From Streptomyces carminius (GTDB lineage Bacteria > Actinomycetota > Actinomycetes > Streptomycetales > Streptomycetaceae): a DNA stretch of 64,000 nt. A program made the translations under genes and the position numbers. The DNA lies in contig NZ_PGGW01000067.1 of the NCBI RefSeq assembly GCF_002794255.1, forward strand, positions 1 through 64,000. Reading direction: 5' to 3'. The number at the start of each line of letters is the position of its first letter. Within the stretch, counting starts at the first letter, position 1. This document shows positions 43,082 to 50,850 of the stretch, one piece after another. The notes beneath the pieces are model-generated. The model saw nothing but the letters and a program-made list of their open reading frames with translations, was not told the origin of the DNA and did no database searches.

Positions 43082-44104
43082 TCAGTTGCGCGGCCCCGTC
43101 GGTGCCGGGTGGGGCACCTGCCGCTCGCCGTGCGGCCGCCGGCCGGCACCCGGCCCGGACGGAGCGCCCGACGGCCGGGCCGGGTGCCGGCCCGGATGGG
43201 CGGGGTGGTGCGCACACGATTCCGCGGCATGGCCCGGCCGGCCCGCGGCGAGGGACGAGGAGAGGGCCGGCTCCGGACCGTGCGGCGCGACCGGCCGGTG
43301 CCCCGGCGCGCCGGCCGGGGAGCCGGGAGCGCGGTGTCCCGCGGGCCGCAGCCGCCCGGGCAGCGGCACGGAGGTGTCCCGCAGCCGGTACCAGTGGCTC
43401 AGCAGATAGGCCTCGACGCGTACGACGAGCGGCTCGAACCAGGGCAGCGCCAGCAGGATGAGCAGCCCCGCGGCCCAGCCGAGGAGTACGTCGCTGACCC
43501 AGTGCGTGCCGATGTAGACGGTGGTGGCGCCGACCCCGAGCGCGAAGACGGCGGCGACGACGGACAGCCGGCGCCGCGCCCGCGGCGTGGTGGCCAGGTA
43601 GGCCAGGATCCCCCAGGTGACCACGGCGTTCGCGGTGTGGCCGGAGGGAAATATGTCGCCGTTCAGGAACATCTCGTTGGCGCCGACCTGGTTGGCGTAG
43701 TGCGGGCCCTCCCGCGCCATGCCGAGCTTCGCCGCGCCCACGGTCACGTTCAGCAGCAGCAGGGAGGTGCCCAGGGCCAGCAGCGGGCGCAGGGTCCGCT
43801 GCCGCCAGGAGCGCCAGCCGAGCCAGGCAGCGACCAGCACCGCGGTGGGACCGCGCTGGCCGAGCACCACGAAGTAGTCGAGGAAGGCGTGCAGCTCCGG
43901 CCACTGCTTGTAGGGGCGGAAGAGCATGACCTGCCAGTCCAGCCGGACGAGCCGGGAGGTGGTCAGCACCGCCACCACGATGACCGCGTAGAAGCCCAGC
44001 GTGACGAGGAAGAGCACCCTGCGGGTGCCGCTCATCTCCGGTGGGGGAGCGGACGGCCGCGCTGGCTCCTGTTCCAGGCGGGCGAAGATCCGGTCGGTAC
44101 GCAC
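43082..44104 (-). CDS. PAP2 superfamily membrane phosphatase
   Basis: A 340-aa membrane protein with about six helices (residues 25-260) and the PAP2 phosphatase triad in modified form: 'AKLGMAREGPHY' for motif 1, 'FPSGHTANAVVTWG' for motif 2 and 'TVYIGTHWVSDVLLGW' for motif 3. Motif 3 lacks the usual SR before the His but keeps H-x3-D. It probably dephosphorylates a lipid pyrophosphate or phosphatidate. The C-terminal 75 residues are a cytoplasmic Pro/Gly/His/Arg-rich tail of unknown use. GTG 44104 lacks a Shine-Dalgarno; TAATCT on the minus strand ends 7 nt before it. Confidence 0.88.
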   Translation of the reverse strand: MRTDRIFARLEQEPARPSAPPPEMSGTRRVLFLVTLGFYAVIVVAVLTTSRLVRLDWQVMLFRPYKQWPELHAFLDYFVVLGQRGPTAVLVAAWLGWRSWRQRTLRPLLALGTSLLLLNVTVGAAKLGMAREGPHYANQVGANEMFLNGDIFPSGHTANAVVTWGILAYLATTPRARRRLSVVAAVFALGVGATTVYIGTHWVSDVLLGWAAGLLILLALPWFEPLVVRVEAYLLSHWYRLRDTSVPLPGRLRPAGHRAPGSPAGAPGHRPVAPHGPEPALSSSLAAGRPGHAAESCAHHPAHPGRHPARPSGAPSGPGAGRRPHGERQVPHPAPTGPRN

Positions 44105-44376
44105 TCCAACAAGATTACAGGCAGTGACGGGTGCCGCAGGGCCGGCCACCTGCTTCGTGATGCCTATGTGATGTGAAGGACCGCTCCCCGGAGATTTCCG
44201 TGAGCCGGTATTGCCTGGTCGGAGGCGTCGGACGCACTTTGTCCGCGATGGTTTCGGACTGGTGGCCGGAAAGGGGCCGGGAGGGTGCCGCGTGTCCTTT
44301 CCGTGTTCGTTTCCCGGTGGACATGTGGGAGCCACCGGAATTCAACCGGACGCCGCCCGGAAAACCGCCGGGGTGG

Positions 44377-45591
44377 TCAGGGCGGCCCGGAACCGTGCAG
44401 CCAGAAGGCGCCGTAGACCGCCGAGCCGAGGGCCGTCACGGCCAGGGCCGAGGCCGCGACGGCGGGCCGGGACCGCGCCAGGGCGGCCGCGAGCGGCAGG
44501 AGCAAGGGGAAGGCGGGGAGCAGCAGTCGCGGTTTCGAGCCGAAGTAGCCCCGGGCGCACAGCGCGAGCACCACCACGGTCCCGGCGTACGCCAGCAGGG
44601 GCGGCGGCTGGCGCTGCCGTACGCACTCCACGCCCAGCCGGACCACCAGGCCCAGCCCGGCGAGCAGTGCCATCCCGACGGCCGGCGCGCCGGTGAGCCG
44701 GTCCCACACGAACGCGGCGAAGGCCGCACCGCCGTCGAAGCCGTTGCCCCACTGGGCCTGTACGTCCAGATAGCCGGCCGGGCTGCCGGTGCGCGCCCCC
44801 ACCCAGCCGACGTAGCCCAGCCAGCCGAGCGGGGCGAGGAGCACCCCGGCCGCCGCGGGGGCGGGCAGCCGCCGCTCGCGCCGCAGCAGGTCCGCCGCGG
44901 CGATCCACACCGCCGCCACCACCGCCGCGCCCACCGGCCGGGTCAGCCCGGCGAGCGCGGCCAGCGTCCCCGCCCACATCCACCGGCCGGTGAGCAGCGC
45001 GTACAGGGCCCAGGCGGCCAGTGCCGTGAACAGCGACTCGCTGTAGGCCATCGACTGGACGATCCCCACCGGCACCGCGGCCCACAGCGCGGCCAGGGTG
45101 ATGCCCGCGCCCCTGCCGTACAACCGGTCGCCGATCGCGAACAGCGCCGCGGCGGCACACAGCGAGGCCAGGGCGCTGACGGCCACCCCGGCGCCGGCCG
45201 CGTCCAGCGGGGTGACGGCCGACAGTCCCCGCTCCAGGGCGGGCAGCAGGGGGAAGAAGGCGAGGTCGGGGTGGAGGTCGCCGTTGGCCGCCCGGGCGGT
45301 GTGGCCGTAGCCGTCCTCCGCGATGCGGGCGTACCACAGGGAGTCCCAGCGGGCGGACAGCAGCCGGTACGCGTCACGGTCCGCCGCGGCCGCCCAGCCG
45401 GCCAGCACCAGCAGGCCCAGTGCCCGCACCCCGGAGTAGGCCAGCAGCGCGGGTGCCGCGTGCCGCAGCACGGCGCGGACGGACCGCCGGCCGGCCTCCC
45501 CGGGACCCGGGGAGGCGGACGGTCCGACGGCGGCGCGGGAGGTGGTCTCCCGGACCGGCGGCGGGGGAGGACGGAGTTCACTGGCGGGCAT
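44377..45591 (-). CDS. Polytopic membrane glycosyltransferase (PIG-V/mannosyltransferase-like)
   Basis: A 404-aa protein with about 9-10 hydrophobic helices. 'RWDSLWYARIAEDGYG' near the N-terminus, in a loop after the first helix, is the acidic catalytic-loop region of GT-C mannosyltransferases (PIG-V-like). The loop 'GDLHPDLAFFPLLP' supports this. It would use a polyprenyl-phosphate sugar outside the membrane. The acceptor is unknown. The N-terminal 40 residues are Pro-rich. ATG 45591 is the best start; upstream frame continues but without family features. Divergent from the MFS gene. Confidence 0.83.
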   Translation of the reverse strand: MPASELRPPPPPVRETTSRAAVGPSASPGPGEAGRRSVRAVLRHAAPALLAYSGVRALGLLVLAGWAAAADRDAYRLLSARWDSLWYARIAEDGYGHTARAANGDLHPDLAFFPLLPALERGLSAVTPLDAAGAGVAVSALASLCAAAALFAIGDRLYGRGAGITLAALWAAVPVGIVQSMAYSESLFTALAAWALYALLTGRWMWAGTLAALAGLTRPVGAAVVAAVWIAAADLLRRERRLPAPAAAGVLLAPLGWLGYVGWVGARTGSPAGYLDVQAQWGNGFDGGAAFAAFVWDRLTGAPAVGMALLAGLGLVVRLGVECVRQRQPPPLLAYAGTVVVLALCARGYFGSKPRLLLPAFPLLLPLAAALARSRPAVAASALAVTALGSAVYGAFWLHGSGPP

Positions 45592-45793
45592 GGCCCGGGA
45601 GCGTACGTGCCCGGCGGAAGCGGCGCGAAGCGCCTCAGGGTGATGTCGAGGTGAGGTGGGCCACGTGATCGCGCGGCGGACTCGCGTACGCTGGCGCATC
45701 GACTCGTCCCTCCGCACCGGGCCGGACGCCGCCCGAGCGTCCCGGTGTTCCCCACGGCGCCGGCCGGGTGCGAGCGCGACAGGAGGTGTGTAC

Positions 45794-47578
45794 ATGTCCG
45801 GGACGACCACGGCCGGAGCCACCGGGGCGGCGGACGTCCCCCGGCAGGGACCCCGGCGGCCGGTCCGGGCGGGCGGCCCGCGGGGCGCGGCCGGCGGCGC
45901 GAACCGCTGGACCGTGCTCGTGGTCCTGTGCGCCAGCCTGCTGCTCGTGGCGGTCGACGCCACCGTGCTGCACGTCGCCGTTCCCGCCGTCTCCGGGGCG
46001 CTGCGGCCCGGCGCCGTCGAGCTGCTGTGGATCGTCGACGCCTATCCGCTGGTCTGCGCCTCCCTGCTGATCCTCTTCGGCTCCCTCGGGGACCGGGTGG
46101 GACGGCGCCGGGTGCTGCTGGCGGGGTACGCCGTCTTCGGCGCCGCCTCGGGACTGGCCGCGTACGCGGACAGTCCCGGGGTGCTGATCGCGGCCCGGGC
46201 ACTGCTCGGGGTCGGCGGCGCGATGATCATGCCCGCCACCCTGTCGATACTGCGGCAGGTCTTTCCCGACCGCCGTGAGCGGGCGCTGGCCATCGGGGTG
46301 TGGAGCGCGGTCGCCGCGGTCGGCGCCGCCGTCGGGCCGCTGATCGGCGGCCTGCTGCTGGAGCACTTCTGGTGGGGCTCGGTCTTCCTGGTCAACATCC
46401 CGCTGATGCTGGTGTCCATTCCGGTGGGCCGGTGGCTGCTGCCGGAGTCCACCGGAGACCGCGACGGCCCCTGGGACGTGGTGGGCGCCCTGGTCGCGGC
46501 GGCCGGGCTGGGCGCGCTGATCCTCGGCGTCAAGCAGTCCGGCGGCGGAGTGCTCGGCCCGGGGACGGTGGGCCCGGTCCTGCTGGGTGTGGCTCTGCTG
46601 GCGCTGTTCGTGCGCCGTCAGCGCCGCCGCCGGCACCCCCTGGTGGACTGCGCCACCCTGGCCCGGCCCGCTTTCGGCATGGCCGTGGCGTGCATCGTGC
46701 TGACCGTGCTGGCACTCGTCGGGCTGGCGCTGATCGCCGCCCAGTACCTGCAACTGGTCCTCGGCCTCACTCCCCTGGAGACCGGGCTGCGGCTGCTGCC
46801 GCTCAGCCTCGCCGCGATCGCCGCCGGACTGGCCGGCTCCCGGCTGCTGCGCCGGCTGGGACCGCGCACCATGGTCACCTCTGGTTTCCTGGTGACCGCG
46901 GCGGCCGTGCTGCTGCTGACCGGGGCCGGCGGCCAGGACCGGCCCGTCCTGCTGCTCGGCGGGTTCGTCCTGCTCGGCCTCGGTCTGGAGACCACGCTGT
47001 TCGGCTCCTACGAGTCGATGCTCAGTGAGGCCCCGGCCCGGCACGCGGGCGGTGCCGCGGCGATCGGCGAGACCGCCTATCAGCTCGGCGCCGGCCTGGG
47101 CATCGCGGTTCTCGGCACCGTGATGAACGCCGTCTACGCCCCCGGCGTGCGGGGCGCGGCGGGTGTTCCGCAGGAGGCCGCCGCCGGTGCCGCGGGGTCG
47201 TTGGGGGAGGCGTACCGGATCGCCGGGCAGCTCGGTGGACCGGCCGGGGAGGCACTGCGGACGGCGGCCCGGGAGTCGTTCGTCCACGGCCTGCACGTCT
47301 CGCTGCTGGTCAGTGCCGGACTGCTGGTGCTCGGTGCGCTGGCGGCCCTGCGGCTGCCCCGTACGGCGGAGTCCCCGGTAACCGGTGGGGAACAGGAGCA
47401 CGGTGGTGAGCGCGCGGCCGGGCGGGGCGAACGGGCACCGGCCGGGAACGCCGGGACTGCCGGAAGCGTCCGGCACGGCGGGGCGCCCGCCGGAGGCCCG
47501 CGTGTCCGGCCGGCCGGGACGGCGCGGGCCGGCCGGGCGGACGGCTCCGTACTGGCCGGTGGTGCCCGCCACCGGTGA
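45794..47578 (+). CDS. MFS transporter, DHA2 (QacA-like) drug:H+ antiporter family
   Basis: A 594-aa exporter with about 14 hydrophobic helices. Motif A 'GSLGDRVGRRRVLLAG' after helix 2, motif C-like 'GAAVGPLIGGLLL', and 'VDATVLHVAVPAVSG' in helix 1 place it in DHA2, whose members export cations, dyes or antibiotics. The N-terminal 35 residues and C-terminal 65 residues are Gly/Arg/Ala-rich and lie in the cytoplasm. ATG 45794 has AGGAGGTG 5-6 nt upstream. The start 46 nt downstream of the initial methionine options in the frame is excluded because only this ATG has a ribosome binding site. Convergent with sflA. Confidence 0.92.
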   Translation: MSGTTTAGATGAADVPRQGPRRPVRAGGPRGAAGGANRWTVLVVLCASLLLVAVDATVLHVAVPAVSGALRPGAVELLWIVDAYPLVCASLLILFGSLGDRVGRRRVLLAGYAVFGAASGLAAYADSPGVLIAARALLGVGGAMIMPATLSILRQVFPDRRERALAIGVWSAVAAVGAAVGPLIGGLLLEHFWWGSVFLVNIPLMLVSIPVGRWLLPESTGDRDGPWDVVGALVAAAGLGALILGVKQSGGGVLGPGTVGPVLLGVALLALFVRRQRRRRHPLVDCATLARPAFGMAVACIVLTVLALVGLALIAAQYLQLVLGLTPLETGLRLLPLSLAAIAAGLAGSRLLRRLGPRTMVTSGFLVTAAAVLLLTGAGGQDRPVLLLGGFVLLGLGLETTLFGSYESMLSEAPARHAGGAAAIGETAYQLGAGLGIAVLGTVMNAVYAPGVRGAAGVPQEAAAGAAGSLGEAYRIAGQLGGPAGEALRTAARESFVHGLHVSLLVSAGLLVLGALAALRLPRTAESPVTGGEQEHGGERAAGRGERAPAGNAGTAGSVRHGGAPAGGPRVRPAGTARAGRADGSVLAGGARHR

Positions 47579-47585
47579 CGCCGTC

Positions 47586-47615
47586 GGCACGGCCCGTCCG
47601 GGACCGGGCCGTGCC
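47586..47615. terminator. Bidirectional hairpin between MFS gene and sflA
   Basis: GGCACGGCCCG (47586-47596) pairs perfectly with CGGGCCGTGCC (47605-47615), loop 8 nt. It fills the 39-bp gap between two convergent genes. Confidence 0.8.
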
Positions 47616-47617
47616 CG

Positions 47618-48061
47618 TCAGCTCTGGTTGAAGAAACCGCCCTCGGTGGTGCGGCGGTGCTCGCCGCTGATCACCTTGTAGTCGGCGGGGGTCAGCAGGA
47701 ACACGCGGTTGGCCACCCGCTCGATCGAGCCGCGCAGCCCGAACGTCAGGCCCGCGGCGAAGTCGACCACCCGCTTGGCGTCGGCGGACTCCATGCCGGT
47801 GAGGTTCACGATGACCGGGACACCTTCCCGGAAGAGCTCGCCGATGCCCCGGGCGTCCCGGAAGCCGTCCGGGGTGATCGTGGCGATCCGGGTGCCCTGG
47901 TCCTGGGCGGTCTCCGCGGTCACCCGCACCCGCGGGTCGGTGACCCAGGCCTCACGGACGTCCTCGGAATCGGGTCCCTCGGCGTACTCGTCGTCGTAGT
48001 AGCGCATCTCGCTGTCGTCGACGAGGCCCAGCCAGGCACTCGCCCTGCGCACCGATCCCAT
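47618..48061 (-). CDS. sflA: SepF-like cell division protein (SflA type)
   Basis: A 147-aa SepF/DUF552 protein. The N-terminus 'MGSVRRASAWLGLVDDSE' can form the membrane-binding amphipathic helix, a linker follows, and the C-terminal core 'FREGVPVIVNLTGMESADAKRVVDFAAGL' (in parts: VPVIVNLTGM, AKRVVDFAAGL) plus 'RVFLLTPADYKV' is the FtsZ-binding SepF fold. Streptomyces has SepF in the ftsZ cluster and two extra paralogues, SflA and SflB. The absence of dcw genes here, and my memory of the S. coelicolor order (SCO1749), point to SflA. AGGAGG precedes ATG 48061. Predicted promoter TTGTCA-16-TAGGGG. Confidence 0.9.
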   Translation of the reverse strand: MGSVRRASAWLGLVDDSEMRYYDDEYAEGPDSEDVREAWVTDPRVRVTAETAQDQGTRIATITPDGFRDARGIGELFREGVPVIVNLTGMESADAKRVVDFAAGLTFGLRGSIERVANRVFLLTPADYKVISGEHRRTTEGGFFNQS

Positions 48062-48369
48062 GGACGCCTCCTCTCACATGCACGGTCCACCGTGTCTGGC
48101 AGTGCCTCCGCCGCGGGGTCCGCACCCCTATGGTCGTCCATGATGCTGACAACGCGCCAAGTGGTTACCGGTTCCGCGCGGTTTTCGTGACGGTTCTGGT
48201 GCACAAGGGGCGCGAAGCGGACCGCCGGAGTGAAGTTCCGGGCCGCGCAAGGCTGGTGATGCGGCGTGAGACCGGGCGGTCCCGCCGGGCGGGTGGTCAC
48301 CGAGGGCATACGGGTGAAGTGCCCGGTATCGTGACCGCCACTCATCGGTTCGGGGTAGCGGGGGAAATT
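48062..48369. promoter_or_regulatory. Divergent promoter region sflA / DUF5685 gene
   Basis: A 308-bp gap without a gene. For sflA (minus) TTGTCA (48147-48152) and TAGGGG (48125-48130) are spaced by 16 bp. For the DUF5685 gene TATCGT (48327-48332) is a candidate -10, overlapped at its upstream side by the dyad GGGCA-N11-TGCCC (48304-48324). Confidence 0.55.
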
Positions 48370-49476
48370 TTGTTCGGCATCATCAGGCCCTGCCGGCACG
48401 GGCTGGACGAGGGGCAGCAGGCGGCCTGGCTGGCCCATCTGTGCGGGCTCTGCCTGGCGCTGCGCGGCGACCACGGCCAGTTCGCGAGGGCCGCCACCAA
48501 CTACGACGGGATCGTCGTCTCGGTGCTGACCGAGGCGCAGTCCCCGCGCCGGGACGGGCTGCGGCGCACCGCCGGGCCGTGTCCGCTGCGCGGCATGCGC
48601 ACCGCGAGGGTGGCCCGGGGCGAGGGAGCCCGGCTGGCGGCGGCGGTGTCCCTGGTGCTGGCCTCGGCCAAGGTGCGCGACCATGTCGCCGACGGGGACG
48701 GGGTGCTGGCGCGCCGCCCGGTGGCGGCCGCGGCGCGCAGGGTGGCGGCGGGCTGGGACCGGGCGGGTACGCGCACCGGTGCCGAGCTGGGCTTCGACGC
48801 CGGGGCGCTGACCGCGGCCGTGGACCGGCAGCCGCTGGTGGAGGCCGCCACGGGGCCGGGCGGTTCGCTGCTCGCGGTCACCGAGCCCACCGAGACCGCC
48901 ACCGCCGCGGCCCTCGCCCACACCGCCGTACTGGCCGGGCGGCCCGGCAACGCCGGACCGCTCGCCGAGGCGGGCCGGCTCTTCGGCCGACTGGCGCATC
49001 TGCTGGACGCGGTCGAGGACCTGGCCGCCGACCGGAGGACGGGCGCCTGGAACCCGGTCGCCGTCACCGGTACCCCCCTGCCGGAGGTGCGACGGCTGTG
49101 CGACGACGCGGTGCACGGCGTACGGCTGGCGCTGCGGGAGGTGGAGTTCGCGGACGCCGAGGGCGCCGCGCTGGTGCACCGGCTGCTCGTCCACGAGCTG
49201 CGGCACGCGGTGGACCGGGCCTTCGCCGCCGGGGCCGCCGGCCAGTTCGGTCCGCCCTCGTATCCGCCGTCCGGTTCGGATCGGCGGCGGGGGACGGTGG
49301 CGGGCTGCGCGGTGTGGACGGGGCTGTTCTGCACCGGGCAGGTCTGCTGCCGGGAGAACTACCGGGATCCCTGGCGGGGCCGGCGGCGCAAGGGCTGGTG
49401 CCGGGGCAGGAGCGACAACTGCGGCGATTGCTGTGACTGCTGTGAGTGCTGTGAGTGCTGCAGTTGCTGCGACTGA
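48370..49476 (+). CDS. DUF5685 family protein with a cysteine-rich C-terminal tail
   Basis: A 368-aa member of DUF5685, function unknown. N-terminal 'FGIIRPCRHGL' and 'LAHLCGLCLALRG' carry conserved cysteines, 'CPLRG' follows, and near the end 'GCAVWTGLFCTGQVCC' adds more. The final 19 residues are almost all Cys with Asp/Glu (paired CC units spaced by one or two residues), which strongly suggests metal binding. The helical middle is Ala/Arg-rich. TTG 48370 is chosen: GGGGGA lies 5 nt upstream and relatives begin (M)FGI(V/I)RPCRH; GTG 48331 is the alternative. Divergent from sflA. Confidence 0.87.
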   Translation: MFGIIRPCRHGLDEGQQAAWLAHLCGLCLALRGDHGQFARAATNYDGIVVSVLTEAQSPRRDGLRRTAGPCPLRGMRTARVARGEGARLAAAVSLVLASAKVRDHVADGDGVLARRPVAAAARRVAAGWDRAGTRTGAELGFDAGALTAAVDRQPLVEAATGPGGSLLAVTEPTETATAAALAHTAVLAGRPGNAGPLAEAGRLFGRLAHLLDAVEDLAADRRTGAWNPVAVTGTPLPEVRRLCDDAVHGVRLALREVEFADAEGAALVHRLLVHELRHAVDRAFAAGAAGQFGPPSYPPSGSDRRRGTVAGCAVWTGLFCTGQVCCRENYRDPWRGRRRKGWCRGRSDNCGDCCDCCECCECCSCCD

Positions 49477-49504
49477 TGGCGGCTGCGACCGGTTGGCGCG
49501 GTTG

Positions 49505-49534
49505 TTGACCGACGGGTGGTCATGTCCGTTATGT
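49505..49534 (+). promoter_or_regulatory. Candidate promoter of the streptogrisin-like gene
   Basis: TTGACC (49505-49510), 18-bp spacer, TTATGT (49529-49534). Start of transcription near 49541 gives a leader of about 175 nt, which holds the hairpin GCGCC-GAACC-GGCGC (near 49587-49601). Confidence 0.6.
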
Positions 49535-49716
49535 GGGGCGGCTGTTGCGCTCAGCGAGACATTTTGGGGGACGCCCTCTTGCGTGCGCCGAACCGGCGCG
49601 TGAATACTCCAGACCAACGCTTGTCAGGGACGCGTCGAACAGCGGGTCCCCGGCCGCGTTGCGCGTGCCCGCCCCCCGGCGGGTTCCCCCCATTTCCTTC
49701 ACAGGAGGAACAACCA

Positions 49717-50613
49717 GTGAGGACGAAGCGCACCTCCCCCCACGGTGGTTCGGCCAGACGGGGCCGTACCCGCCTCGTGGCCGCGGCCACCGGTGTCCTG
49801 GCCGTCGCCGCCCTGACCGTGCCGGCCTCGGCGAGTGCCGAGCCCGCGCCCTCCCCCGCCACCCAGGTGGCCATGGCGGGCAAGGCGATGAAGACCGCGG
49901 ACGTCGCGGGAACCGCCTGGTACACCGACAAGGCGACCAACACCCTGGTCGTCACGGTGGACAGCACCGTCAGCCAGGCCGAGATAGCCAAGATCAAGAA
50001 GACCGCCGGAGCCGGTGCGGACGCCATCCGGATCGAGCGCACCTCCGGCAAGTTCACCAAGATGATCACGGGTGGCGACGCCATCTACGCCGGCGGCGGA
50101 CGCTGCTCGCTGGGCTTCAACGTCCGCAGCAGCAGCGGCACGGAGTACTTCCTGACCGCCGGCCACTGCACCGCCTCCGGCGCGAGCTGGAGCAACGGCT
50201 CCACCACCCTCGGTACGCGGGCCGGGTCCAGCTTCCCCAACAACGACTACGGCATCGTCCGCTACACCAGTTCGGTCAGCCGCCCCGGCCAGGTCGGCAG
50301 CCAGGACATCACCCGTGCCGCCAACCCGTCCGTGGGGCAGACCGTCACCCGCCGCGGCAGCACCACCGGCACCCACAGCGGCCGGGTCACCGGTCTGAAC
50401 GCCACTGTCAACTACGGCAGCGGTGACATCGTCTACGGCATGATCCAGACCAACGTCTGCGCCGAGCCCGGCGACAGCGGCGGCCCGCTCTACTACGGGA
50501 CCACCGCCTACGGTCTGACCTCGGGCGGCAGCGGCAACTGCCGCACCGGCGGGACGACCTTCTTCCAGCCGGTCGTCGAGGCGCTGAACGCCTACGGCGT
50601 GAGCGTCTACTGA
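49717..50613 (+). CDS. sprB: Secreted S1 serine protease, streptogrisin B-like
   Basis: A 298-aa prepro-protease. Signal peptide about 1-42 (basic start, hydrophobic core, 'SASA'), propeptide about 43-116 (alpha-lytic-protease type chaperone), mature enzyme from Ile117 ('ITGGDAIYAGGGRCSLGFNV', after Met116), 182 aa. Catalytic His150 (TAGHC), Asp177 (NNDYG) and Ser254 (GDSGGP). Disulfides are likely for the RCS/GHC and SGNC pairs. Closely like Streptomyces griseus protease B over the whole mature part, so chymotrypsin-like specificity is expected. GTG 49717 has AGGAGGA 7 nt upstream. Strong terminator after it. Confidence 0.95.
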   Translation: MRTKRTSPHGGSARRGRTRLVAAATGVLAVAALTVPASASAEPAPSPATQVAMAGKAMKTADVAGTAWYTDKATNTLVVTVDSTVSQAEIAKIKKTAGAGADAIRIERTSGKFTKMITGGDAIYAGGGRCSLGFNVRSSSGTEYFLTAGHCTASGASWSNGSTTLGTRAGSSFPNNDYGIVRYTSSVSRPGQVGSQDITRAANPSVGQTVTRRGSTTGTHSGRVTGLNATVNYGSGDIVYGMIQTNVCAEPGDSGGPLYYGTTAYGLTSGGSGNCRTGGTTFFQPVVEALNAYGVSVY

Positions 50614-50657
50614 TCCTCACCGTTCCTCCGCGCGGGCCCGTCCGGCCCGCGGCAGAC

Positions 50658-50691
50658 GAGCCCCCGCCCGGCGCAGACCGGGCGGGGGCTC
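50658..50691 (+). terminator. Terminator of streptogrisin-like gene
   Basis: A perfect 14-bp stem, 50658-50671 (GAGCCCCCGCCCGG) with 50678-50691, 6-nt loop, no U-tract. Confidence 0.85.
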
Positions 50692-50723
50692 CGCCGTGTC
50701 CGGAGGTGTCAGGCCTCGCTCAT

Positions 50724-50757
50724 CACACAATGCACCCATACAGGTGCATATTGTGTG
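50724..50757. promoter_or_regulatory. Nested inverted repeat upstream of the second protease gene
   Basis: TGCACC-CATACA-GGTGCA is nested in an outer CACACAA...TTGTGTG arm pair (50724-50736 with 50743-50757, a two-base AT bulge in the right arm). It lies in the most AT-rich spot of the region, about 95 nt before TTG 50851, a good place for a regulator-binding site over a promoter. Confidence 0.65.
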
Positions 50758-50850
50758 CCCTCCCGTCGGACGAGGAAGCATCACTCAACCGGGCATTCCT
50801 CCGGGGTCGCACCGGTCCGGGCGATCCCGTCTCCATGGGAGGCACAAGAG

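Noticed and set aside
39922..43230. An 1102-aa minus-strand frame across several genes
   Set aside because: It crosses four well-supported plus-strand genes and has no domain; typical GC-rich shadow.
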